Below, piece by piece: positions 1-7,663 of a DNA stretch of 57,486 nucleotides (position 1 is its first letter; every line of letters begins with the position of its first letter). Below the pieces are notes generated by a model. That model ran no database searches and was not told the DNA's origin. It saw only the letters and a list, made by a program, of their open reading frames with translations. Source of the DNA: Aurantimonas marianensis (lineage in GTDB: Bacteria > Pseudomonadota > Alphaproteobacteria > Rhizobiales > Rhizobiaceae); contig NZ_JALHBS010000038.1 of NCBI RefSeq assembly GCF_024195285.1, forward strand, positions 1 to 57,486. The letters run 5' to 3'. A program made the translations under genes and the position numbers.

Positions 1-2050
1 CCTCTTGGGCCTCCTGAGCCACAAGCCCGATGAATTCGCGGTCACTCGGCTCGCCACGCGGATTATCGGCCTTGTAGTGAAACCGCTTTGGTTTGAGACG
101 GACGATTTCATCAAGTCCGGATTTATAAACCCCGTCTATATCTTTTAATCGTTCATCCGAAGAGGCTGCCCAATCACCACCTCCCGGCTTCGAAGCGGAA
201 CCATTTTTATTTAGCGCTATAACTTGATTTCCATTTGTACCAAGAGCCACACTCCCTTCCGCGTAAAGGTCAAATGTGTGTATTCCGCCGCCCCATCCGG
301 TCGGCCAACCCGTTAAGCTTGTTATTCCGCTAGTTGGCTCGACAGTTAGTGTAGGTTGCGCCCCAATGCTTCCCGTCATGACAACGTGTCCGTCGCTAAA
401 TATCGCTATTCTCCGTGACATACTGGAAGCTATTTCACCTGCAATACCGCTTTCAGTCGTATAAAAACTAATGCCACCACCCCAAAAGCCTATGGCATTG
501 CCATTTCCATCTGCCTCATAGCGCCAATTGCCATCATCATATCGAAGATTGCCGGAAATATATGGAGCATTGTGTGTGAGAAATAGCGAGCCGGAACCCG
601 TGCCAAACTGTGCAACCGTTTGATTCCCGCCGCCCGCTTCATTACCATTGGCAACATGCAGTTCCTGACGAGGACTGGTGGCGTTTTCGCCAATCCCGAC
701 ATCTCCGGTTGAGGTAACGGTTAGACGTACGTCGCCACCTACACCATCGTCGCTATTGGATGAGAAAATGCGAAAATCGGCATCAGAAGGGGTAGGATTT
801 TCAGCGGTAGGTGAGCGAAAGACATCGATAGTCCATCTGGTAGCAAAATCTGCGTGACGAAATGTTATCCGTGGGGAGCCGGCATTTTTACTTATGCGCA
901 CGAGGTTTCCATTTTCTGTGAGGTCGAGCACCCCGCCTGGCTCTGTCGTCCCGATCCCGACACTGCCCTCCGCATCGACATACACGCCGGCCATTCCACC
1001 TTCTCCCACCAGTGCGTTTGACCCAAGGTCAATGTTCTGCGTGGCAGTGTGATCGCCTAGATTGTCAGCGGCGCCACCTCCACCCAGACCGCCCGCGCCA
1101 GTGTATTCGCAGAAGATAACGGCAATATTTTTAGGTCGGGTTTCCACTGATACTCTACCTGAATTTGGATTACCAACAGAAATATATGAATCTCCGCGAC
1201 TTGTGCCTGCTCCACCACTATAAGTGCTATCCGGATTTGAATCTTGGAACGCAACAATATTATTTACACCCCCCGACTGTCCTTCAATATCGTGGGTGTG
1301 CGATTGAAATGCATCGGCTTGCACGCTTCCAGCCGTTCTCACGCCGTCAGGGTCGATCGTGCCTGTGGGGTCGATACCGCGAAGGAAACGCCCGCGCGCG
1401 GCCGTGTATTCCGTCCATCCCGCGGGACAGCTTGATGCCGAGAACGCGGCAATCATGCCCGTGGCACTGTCTACGCCGCCTGTCGGCGCATCGGTGCAAC
1501 CCCACGAGGAAGTGGTGTCGTTCCAGGCCGCGATCTGACTGTCAGAGCAATTTAGGGACGACAAAGTGTCAGCTTGGGAAGGTTGCCCGCCGACGAAGTT
1601 GAAAGCTTGACCGTCGGCGTAGAGATCACTGATATTTTTGTTACAATCTGTTGTTGTAAACGCTCCTGAGTAACCAGAAAACGATCCGTCCGAACCATAT
1701 ATAACATTGGAGTTCAAAGAGCTACTATCATCATTAAAGCGATAATAAAAATTACCATCGGCAGGGTAAGCTGCGTTAATCAACGGAAGGATTATTTTCC
1801 CCCAATTCGGGCTCGTCACGTTACAGACAATAGCATCAGGCCAGCCATCGATTATCGTATCATTTTCCATGATGGATGTTGTGCCACCGGCCATGCCGAC
1901 CCAATCAGTGCCGTTGCAAAACTGTGCGACTTTGTGTACTCCGTTGTATACAATAGAGCCTTCGGCGGCCGTGGGGCCGAGGCACGCAGCCTGTGATGTG
2001 TGCGGGATTACCCAAAGCAGCGCTGCAATAAAGAAAACGAAAGCCTTCAT
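1..2050 (-). CDS. Secreted tail-fibre-like protein with S74 chaperone domain (partial)
   Basis: The frame is open from an ATG at 2050 to the left edge (at least 683 residues), so the C-terminus is missing. It starts with a signal peptide (MKAFVFFIAALLWVIPHTSQA, cleavage before AC), unlike a phage virion fibre. Around residues 200-260 is a tail-collar-like block (SCPAGWTEYTAARGRFLRGI, then a HTHD motif). A long low-complexity, beta-rich, Gly/Ser/Asn region follows. Near 155-100 comes SDERLKDIDGVYKSGLDEIV, the entry to the Peptidase S74/endosialidase intramolecular chaperone, which trimerises fibres and then cleaves itself off. Inference: an exported, trimeric, surface or extracellular fibre. 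The substrate is unknown. The codon frame at SDERLK (160) matches the start (difference divisible by three). Confidence 0.8.
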   Translation of the reverse strand, partial: MKAFVFFIAALLWVIPHTSQAACLGPTAAEGSIVYNGVHKVAQFCNGTDWVGMAGGTTSIMENDTIIDGWPDAIVCNVTSPNWGKIILPLINAAYPADGNFYYRFNDDSSSLNSNVIYGSDGSFSGYSGAFTTTDCNKNISDLYADGQAFNFVGGQPSQADTLSSLNCSDSQIAAWNDTTSSWGCTDAPTGGVDSATGMIAAFSASSCPAGWTEYTAARGRFLRGIDPTGTIDPDGVRTAGSVQADAFQSHTHDIEGQSGGVNNIVAFQDSNPDSTYSGGAGTSRGDSYISVGNPNSGRVSVETRPKNIAVIFCEYTGAGGLGGGGAADNLGDHTATQNIDLGSNALVGEGGMAGVYVDAEGSVGIGTTEPGGVLDLTENGNLVRISKNAGSPRITFRHADFATRWTIDVFRSPTAENPTPSDADFRIFSSNSDDGVGGDVRLTVTSTGDVGIGENATSPRQELHVANGNEAGGGNQTVAQFGTGSGSLFLTHNAPYISGNLRYDDGNWRYEADGNGNAIGFWGGGISFYTTESGIAGEIASSMSRRIAIFSDGHVVMTGSIGAQPTLTVEPTSGITSLTGWPTGWGGGIHTFDLYAEGSVALGTNGNQVIALNKNGSASKPGGGDWAASSDERLKDIDGVYKSGLDEIVRLKPKRFHYKADNPRGEPSDREFIGLVAQEAQE

Positions 2051-2415
2051 GGTGCCCCCTCAAACGTTTTTGGTGCGGGGGCGTCGTGGACGATTTCGAT
2101 CTTGGGCGATGTTGTCTCAAGCGCGTGGAGGCAGTCTGCCACCTTAGCAAGCAACGGCAACAATTCGGCAGCGCTGATTGTTTGTCCACGTGTCGTAGAC
2201 ATGATTTCGATTTGGGTTTTTATCGTGCTCGAGCAGGTCGGCGCGCCTTCCGCAGCAGATGCTGCCGTTAACGAACCGCATAGCAGAACCGCCGCGCTAT
2301 ATATAATTGAGACGCGATTCAAAATACTAAACCCGTTTTTCCGTGATAATAAATTCGTCCCTTTTGAACGGCCTTCGGATCGGAGCATTTCCGATTCTTT
2401 TCGAATAGAGCTCAA
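2047..2415 (-). CDS. Small exported protein coupled to the fibre gene
   Basis: A 122-residue ORF; an internal Met at residue 10 could be the true start. An N-terminal hydrophobic stretch (SIIYSAAVLLCGSLTAASA) looks like a signal peptide, leaving a mature domain of about 75 residues with two cysteines. Its TGA overlaps the ATG of the S74 fibre gene as ATGA (2047-2050), so the two are probably translationally coupled and may act together, for example as an assembly factor. I recognise no family. The upstream 2416-2568 region is very AT-rich and probably contains divergent promoters. Confidence 0.6.
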   Translation of the reverse strand: MSSIRKESEMLRSEGRSKGTNLLSRKNGFSILNRVSIIYSAAVLLCGSLTAASAAEGAPTCSSTIKTQIEIMSTTRGQTISAAELLPLLAKVADCLHALETTSPKIEIVHDAPAPKTFEGAP

Positions 2416-2568
2416 TAAAACGAAGTAATTATATTATACAATTGCAGTAATATTCTCATATATGATAATATATAATCAATGGACGCATTGTGAACTTTGT
2501 TGTGGGTAAAAGGGAGGCGGCCAAGAATGACGATAGCCGCCCGACCAGCGACTCATCACACTGCGCAC

Positions 2569-3132
2569 ATGAAAATCGGCTATGCGCGCGTTTCCACGGA
2601 CGAACAGAATCTCGACCTGCAATTACAGGCGTTGGAAGCGGTTGCCTGTGACCGCGTCTTCAAGGATCAGGGCATATCGGGATCGGTCGCAGATCGGCGC
2701 GGGTTAAATCGCGCGATCAAGGCGCTCAAGCCCGGCGATGTGCTGGTGGTGTGGAAGCTTGACCGCTTGGGGCGCTCCCTGCCGCATCTAATCGACACCA
2801 TCACCGCCTTGCGCGATCGCGGTATCGGATTCTTATCACTCCAGGAACAAATCGACACCACCAGCGCCGGTGGCCGCTTCTATCTCCATATCCTTGCCGC
2901 CCTGGCGGAATTCGAGCGCGAAATGATCAGAGAGCGCACCAAGGCGGGCATGGCCGCCGCCAAAAGACGCGGTGTGCAACTCGGGAGGCCGTTCAAATTG
3001 AGCCAGCAGGAAATTAACGAGGCGATCCGCATGGTCAAAGACGGCCGGACGCGCAATGCCATTGCCGCGCATTTCAAGGTCAGCGCCCTAACCTTGCGCC
3101 GCGCCCTCCACGCTAACGGTATGACCGACTGA
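2569..3132 (+). CDS. Small serine recombinase (resolvase/DNA invertase)
   Basis: Starting at the ATG at 2569 gives 187 residues (MKIGYARVSTDEQNLDLQLQ), the standard N-terminus of Pin/Hin-type invertases and Tn3-type resolvases; the frame also allows earlier starts at 2497 and 2527. Catalytic Ser is S9 in ARVST. The VVWKLDRLGRS block and the E-helix (REMIRERTKAGMAAAKRRG) are intact. A C-terminal helix-turn-helix (NAIAAHFKVSALTLRRAL) fits the family. It should invert or resolve DNA between two short sites. It lies divergently next to the tail-fibre-like gene, the arrangement of phage fibre-switching invertases, but I found no obvious inverted crossover sites. Confidence 0.9.
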   Translation: MKIGYARVSTDEQNLDLQLQALEAVACDRVFKDQGISGSVADRRGLNRAIKALKPGDVLVVWKLDRLGRSLPHLIDTITALRDRGIGFLSLQEQIDTTSAGGRFYLHILAALAEFEREMIRERTKAGMAAAKRRGVQLGRPFKLSQQEINEAIRMVKDGRTRNAIAAHFKVSALTLRRALHANGMTD

Positions 3133-3154
3133 CCGAAACACCGGAGCTTAACTC

Positions 3155-3562
3155 ATGACCGCGACGTCCCGTGTCGGCGCGCTGATAGAGGACCGCGTCA
3201 GCCACAATGCGGCGCTGCCCGATGAGGACTTCAGCGGGACCGAGTGGTGGCAGGTCAATGAGCATGAGGAACTGGTGTTCGCATTGGTGCCGAACACGGT
3301 GAAGCGGATCGGGGTGGTCTGGGGTGCCTACGAGCATGTCCTCGGTATTGACGAGCATTATGACGAACTCGATGAGGATCTGACCGCCGCGTTCTGTCAG
3401 GAGCATCCCTTCATGGCGCAAGCGCGCGGCGGTGAGATGCCGGAAATCAACTGGCAAGACTTCGTAACCTTCGGCGCACTGTTCGGATGCCGTCACCGCG
3501 ATTGTGTGGCGTGGTACTGGAAGGTGTTTTTTATGATGGAGCGGCGCGGTCTGCACACGTGA
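3155..3562 (+). CDS. Hypothetical acidic protein
   Basis: 135 residues, unrecognised. The ATG at 3155 follows CCGGAG at a plausible ribosome-binding distance. The protein is acidic and aromatic-rich (WWQVNEHEELVF, WYWKVFFMMERR) with no signal peptide or clear membrane segment; a GCRHRDC motif near residue 112 carries two Cys and a His. It lies 22 bp after the invertase gene and just before the DUF2958 gene, in the same direction, so it may be part of one accessory transcript. No function assigned. Confidence 0.6.
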   Translation: MTATSRVGALIEDRVSHNAALPDEDFSGTEWWQVNEHEELVFALVPNTVKRIGVVWGAYEHVLGIDEHYDELDEDLTAAFCQEHPFMAQARGGEMPEINWQDFVTFGALFGCRHRDCVAWYWKVFFMMERRGLHT

Positions 3563-3607
3563 TCCTGAATGGTTGACGCGACAGGTCCGACGACTCACGA
3601 TAGAGCC

Positions 3608-3991
3608 ATGACGCTTATATCCGCCGATGAACACGAGCGCCTTCTTGCCAATGGCCGTAAGGTGCAGTCCGATCCGGACTGCACCTTGTCTCTTTACCCC
3701 GTGGTCAAGCTGAACAACCCGCAAGGGCTGGGTACGTGGTTATTGACGCATCTCGATCCGGCCAATTCCGACATTGCCCACGGCATAGTCGATCTTGGCT
3801 ATCCCGATTTCGGCAATGTATCGCTATCCGAACTGGAAGCGGTGATTTGGCCATTCGACGGTCGGGTCGAACGTGATCCCTATTGGGTCAGTGCGAAGCC
3901 CATCTTTGCCTATATGGCCGATGCTCAGGCATTCCGGGATGATAACATGCGGCGCGCCTTTCAAAAGGCGAAAGAATCCCCGCCCGCCTAA
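3608..3991 (+). CDS. DUF2958 protein
   Basis: 127 residues from the ATG at 3608 (an upstream in-frame start at 3569 is possible, but family members begin close to the LLANGR motif). Recognisable DUF2958 features: LLANGRKVQSD, YPVVKLNNPQGLGTWLLT, then LGYPDFGNVSLSELEAV and the ERDPYW turn. The family is small, cytoplasmic and of unknown function, and is usually carried on alphaproteobacterial plasmids and integrative conjugative elements beside ParB-like genes. The ParB-like gene here is convergent, 26 bp downstream. Confidence 0.8.
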   Translation: MTLISADEHERLLANGRKVQSDPDCTLSLYPVVKLNNPQGLGTWLLTHLDPANSDIAHGIVDLGYPDFGNVSLSELEAVIWPFDGRVERDPYWVSAKPIFAYMADAQAFRDDNMRRAFQKAKESPPA

Positions 3992-4017
3992 GCGGACGGA
4001 GTCGAACCGGATAACGA

Positions 4018-5694
4018 TCAAGCGGCGTGCGGTTTGTAGCTTTGTGCAGGAAACAACATATAGCGCGGCAACCAATTGGCGATTTGCGCCTCGCGTATCC
4101 CGCCCAGACAAGCCGTGATAATTGATTTTTGCACTTTGGCGGTCGCCGTCACATAAGCCTTGGCCGTGGTTTCGCCCGCCACTTCCGCGACCATAGCGTT
4201 GATCGCCTCCTTGTCGCGCAGGAGGTCAAAGAAGGTCTCATCGGGCGTCCACCAGTCACGCATATCGGTATTGAACTGCAGACCCAATGCCTCAATCATC
4301 GGCGTGTGCGCTTCGAGGGATTCGGCCATGACGAAGGTGAGAACCCGCATCACCGCCGCATCATCCAGTTCCATCAATGCGGCGAAGATGTCGGACGGCG
4401 AACGCCGTGATCCATAGTCCTGACGACGCGGCACGATGGTGTTGTCGGATGCGTCGTCATCATCGCCGTTCCCGAGGCCAAGCATTCCCCAAATGGCCTG
4501 ACGCTCGGCGGCAAAGGCCTCATTGGCTTTGGCGGTGGTGACGCTCTCGGCGATCGCCTCGCTCGGTGCGCGCTGCGGCTCAGCCTCCACCGCCCATAAG
4601 CCTGATCCTGCGATCATATGGGCAACCGACAAGCGCAGGGCGACATCGGGATGGGACAGCAATTCGGTTCGTACGACGGCATGCCGGTGCAAGCCCAGAT
4701 AAGTCTGCATGGCCTTGGTCAGTTCAGACCGTTCGGTCTTGGCATCGCCCGTCTCGGCCTGATTGTCGCGGCGGTCGGCTTCCTTGGCGGTGAGATAGCC
4801 TTCATGGAAGGTGACCTCGCCGTCTCTGGTGCAGGTGATGAACACCTTGCCGCCATCCTCCTTGGCGACATTACGATAGTCCCATGACGGCCAATAATTG
4901 CCGACCTCCATCAGCACGACATCCGTCCAGCCGTCTTGTTTGAAGGCCTCGCGCGCTTCGGCAACGGCGGTACTTTGCAACTGCCAGAACAGGTCGCTGT
5001 CGCTGAAATACCGATCCTCGCCGAACAGATCGGAGATGATGGGTGCGGTGTAATCGGCGATATCGAACAGGGCATTGCCCACGGGAATATGCGTACCGCC
5101 AAACAGCCAGTCCTTGAGCGCACGGCCAAGCGGGGCGTTATTGTCCTCGCTCTTGTGGAGCTTCCACCACGCCTTCTGCTGTCGCGGTGTCGCCATGGTC
5201 AGAATGCGAAGCGTGTCGGGTCTGATCTCGTCCCGCCGATAGGCATTGAGGATCGGGTCGATGATGTTGGCAATCGCCAGACGCTGATTGACCAGCCTCT
5301 CGGTCACACCGAACCGCGTGGCGATATCGGCAACCGTTTCGCCCTTGGCGGCTAGTGTGGCAAAGGCCTTGTACTGGTCGATCTCGTCCATCGGCAAGCG
5401 GGCGATGTTCTCGGCCAGTGAGGCCTCGATGGCCTTGGCATCATCGCCGTCATCCATGACGATACAGGGAACGGGATCGATTGCGCCGTCTTCGGCCAAG
5501 ACCGTCAGCGCGTGATAGCGGCGTTGTCCCGCGATGATCTCGTAGCCTTCGCAGTTCGGCCGCACCAAAAGCGGTTGCAGGATGCCGAGACTGCGGATTG
5601 ACGGGAGAAGATCGCCGACGGCCTTGCCGTCCTTCTTCCTGACATTGACGGATGAGGGTTTGAGGTCATGGAGATTCAAATGTGTGAGTTGCAT
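4018..5694 (-). CDS. ParB-like N-terminal-domain protein (ICE/plasmid type)
   Basis: 558 residues from the ATG at 5694, preceded by AAAGGA (a longer in-frame ORF upstream lacks family similarity). Residues 1-110 form a ParB/sulfiredoxin-like domain (LRILQP-type helix SLGILQPLLVR, then GQRRYHAL and SLAENIARLPMDEIDQ). A ParB HTH follows (VADIATRFGVTERLVNQRL). The long C-terminal half is acidic and unfamiliar. Such large ParB-like proteins are typical of alphaproteobacterial plasmids/ICEs and need not act in segregation; a regulatory or CTP-switch role is possible. No ParA gene is in the window. Confidence 0.85.
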   Translation of the reverse strand: MQLTHLNLHDLKPSSVNVRKKDGKAVGDLLPSIRSLGILQPLLVRPNCEGYEIIAGQRRYHALTVLAEDGAIDPVPCIVMDDGDDAKAIEASLAENIARLPMDEIDQYKAFATLAAKGETVADIATRFGVTERLVNQRLAIANIIDPILNAYRRDEIRPDTLRILTMATPRQQKAWWKLHKSEDNNAPLGRALKDWLFGGTHIPVGNALFDIADYTAPIISDLFGEDRYFSDSDLFWQLQSTAVAEAREAFKQDGWTDVVLMEVGNYWPSWDYRNVAKEDGGKVFITCTRDGEVTFHEGYLTAKEADRRDNQAETGDAKTERSELTKAMQTYLGLHRHAVVRTELLSHPDVALRLSVAHMIAGSGLWAVEAEPQRAPSEAIAESVTTAKANEAFAAERQAIWGMLGLGNGDDDDASDNTIVPRRQDYGSRRSPSDIFAALMELDDAAVMRVLTFVMAESLEAHTPMIEALGLQFNTDMRDWWTPDETFFDLLRDKEAINAMVAEVAGETTAKAYVTATAKVQKSIITACLGGIREAQIANWLPRYMLFPAQSYKPHAA

Positions 5695-6291
5695 GGGCTT
5701 ATCCTTTCGTGAGCCGTTGAAGTGAGCAGGCGAAGCCCTCCAGACGGAGAGCCGCGCTTGCACCTCTGGCCAGCGCCGAGCGTCCATCTTCAAAGCCCGC
5801 CGCAGGCGGGCATGGACGGAAGGTGCCGAAAGTCCGGGGACGCCAAAGCCCTGCCGCTTGCGGCGGCGCAGCCGGTCCGGCCAACACGGGAGCCGAGCGA
5901 AGCGAGAAGCGAATGGAGCGGGCAGGCCGGATCAGGGCTATTGGGTCACGGCCCCGGCGTCGGTGTAAGCTGGACAAAAAGGTGCCAAGCGCGCCATCGG
6001 CGCGCCAACATCAGACCGGGCGGCTGACCTTCAGCCGCCGCCGTTCTTTTCCTGCCAGGGATCGTTACCCGAATGGGCCGAAATCCCTGCCAAGCAGGAG
6101 TTCGGTAGCAACGCCATAGAGCCCGTCCGGCGCAGCCGGGGCAGCACTTTGAATGGCCGATACAAACCGGCCAGAAAACCGGCCAAAATAGCGGCTCAGT
6201 TTCCCGTATCAATTCCTCTATCACTATGATATGTTTATATTTATAATGAATATGAAAGTGGCCAACAAACCGGCCAGAAAAGTGACCTGCA
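5695..6291. other. Intergenic region between ParB-like and fic genes
   Basis: About 600 bp with no convincing gene. The half next to the ParB-like gene is GC-rich and full of GCC/GGC runs, which looks like a leader or structured RNA region. The half next to fic becomes AT-rich (6200-6255) and carries three direct repeats. Short ORFs here are antisense or low-complexity and I do not call them. Confidence 0.5.
6162..6281. repeat. Three direct repeats upstream of fic (candidate operators)
   Basis: The 17-mer ACAAACCGGCCAGAAAA occurs exactly at 6162-6178 and 6265-6281. A shorter variant AAACCGGCCAAAAT follows the first copy at 6176-6189. The copies flank an AT-rich promoter-like stretch (TATGATATG, TTTATATTTATAATG near 6225-6247), and the last copy ends 10 bp before the fic start. 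This fits a repressor site, possibly for the Fic protein's own C-terminal winged helix. Confidence 0.6.
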
Positions 6292-7485
6292 TTGAGCATA
6301 CGCGATGACAACGAATCAACCGGATTATTCGAACCGCTGATGGTTTCGGAGAGTTCGAGACATCGCGGCGCATTGGGGGACATGGCGCTCGAACTCGCCA
6401 CCCAGTCCGAAGGCTTCCGGCGAAGCCTGCCGCCTTCGATTGCCGAGGCCCTGGCCGACCTCGTACGCTCGATGAATTGCTACTACAGCAATCTCATAGA
6501 AGGGCATAACACGCATCCGGTCGACATCGAGCGGGCGCTGCAGGACGATTACAGCGCTGATCCGCAGAAGCGCAATCTCCAGCTCGAAGCGAAAGCCCAC
6601 ATCACGGTCCAGAAATGGATCGACGATGAGGGATTGGAAGACGCTCCGACAGACCCGCGCATGATCATCGAAATCCACCGGCGCTTTTGCGAGCTGTTGC
6701 CCAAGGAATTGCTGGTCGTGCAAGATCCGACGACGGGCGAGGACGTTGACGTCGTCCCCGGCGCATTGCGCGAGAGAGATGTGAAGGTCGGGCGGCACAT
6801 TGCGATCAGCCCGGGCGCCGTTCCCCGCTTTCTGGACCGTCTGCATGATGGTTATCGAAAGCTCGGCCGCACGGACGCGATTCTCTCAGCCGCCTGTGCG
6901 CACCATCGTCTGCTTTGGGTTCACCCCTTTATTGACGGAAACGGGCGAGTGGCGCGGTTGATGTCCTACGCCATGCTGCGAAACTCACTCGATACGCGCG
7001 GGTTGTGGTCCGTTGCACGAGGTCTGGCACGCCAAGAAACCGCCTATAAGCAGCATCTGGCGGCATGCGACATGCCGCGTCGCAATGATCTCGACGGCCG
7101 CGGTACGCTCAGCGAAGAGGCGCTGGCAGATTTCACAGGGTTTTTCCTAAAGACGTGCATCGATCAAGTCGCGTTTATGGAAGGCCTAATGAAGCCGGAG
7201 AAATTGCGCGACCGCATCATGATCTGGACGGAAGAGCAGATGCGGGCCGATGTTCTGCCGCCTAAATCCGACATCATTCTCAAGACAGTACTGTACCAAG
7301 GCGAAATTCAGCGTAGCGAGGTCGCCTCGATCCTGGGGATGAGCGATCGCGCGGCGCGGCGGATCACATCGGCTCTGGTTGATATCGGCGCCCTGACATC
7401 CGAAAGTACGCGCGCTCCACTCTATCTAGCGTTTCCGGCGAAGTTCGCCGACCGATGGATGCCGGGGCTGTTTCCTGAGGATTGA
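6292..7485 (+). CDS. Fic domain protein, self-inhibited class, with C-terminal winged helix
   Basis: 397 residues from a TTG at 6292; an in-frame ATG at 6340 is an alternative. The catalytic Fic motif HPFIDGNGRVAR is complete (residues 211-222), so it should be an active AMP (or similar nucleotide) transferase. The N-terminal inhibitory helix motif (S/T)xxxE(G/N) appears as SNLIEG (66-71), as in Fic proteins that carry their own inhibitor. The C-terminus (QRSEVASILGMSDRAARRI) looks like a winged helix, common in DUF4172/Fic regulators. Direct repeats just upstream suggest autoregulation. It converges on the RloC-like gene and may be an independent toxin-like or regulatory module of the island. 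Confidence 0.9.
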   Translation: MSIRDDNESTGLFEPLMVSESSRHRGALGDMALELATQSEGFRRSLPPSIAEALADLVRSMNCYYSNLIEGHNTHPVDIERALQDDYSADPQKRNLQLEAKAHITVQKWIDDEGLEDAPTDPRMIIEIHRRFCELLPKELLVVQDPTTGEDVDVVPGALRERDVKVGRHIAISPGAVPRFLDRLHDGYRKLGRTDAILSAACAHHRLLWVHPFIDGNGRVARLMSYAMLRNSLDTRGLWSVARGLARQETAYKQHLAACDMPRRNDLDGRGTLSEEALADFTGFFLKTCIDQVAFMEGLMKPEKLRDRIMIWTEEQMRADVLPPKSDIILKTVLYQGEIQRSEVASILGMSDRAARRITSALVDIGALTSESTRAPLYLAFPAKFADRWMPGLFPED

Positions 7486-7663
7486 TAGAAACGCTTTTCT
7501 CGTATTGCTGAACTTCAGGAGGCTCGCCTGGCTCGCAGCGCCCGATTAAAGATGCCGCGACGCCTTGTCCCGAGCCTTGGCGTCGATCAGCGCGATGTTC
7601 TTCACTTCATGGTAGCATCAGGAAAATCGTCCGACAAAAAGCCCATGAGCATAGCCTAGCCAC

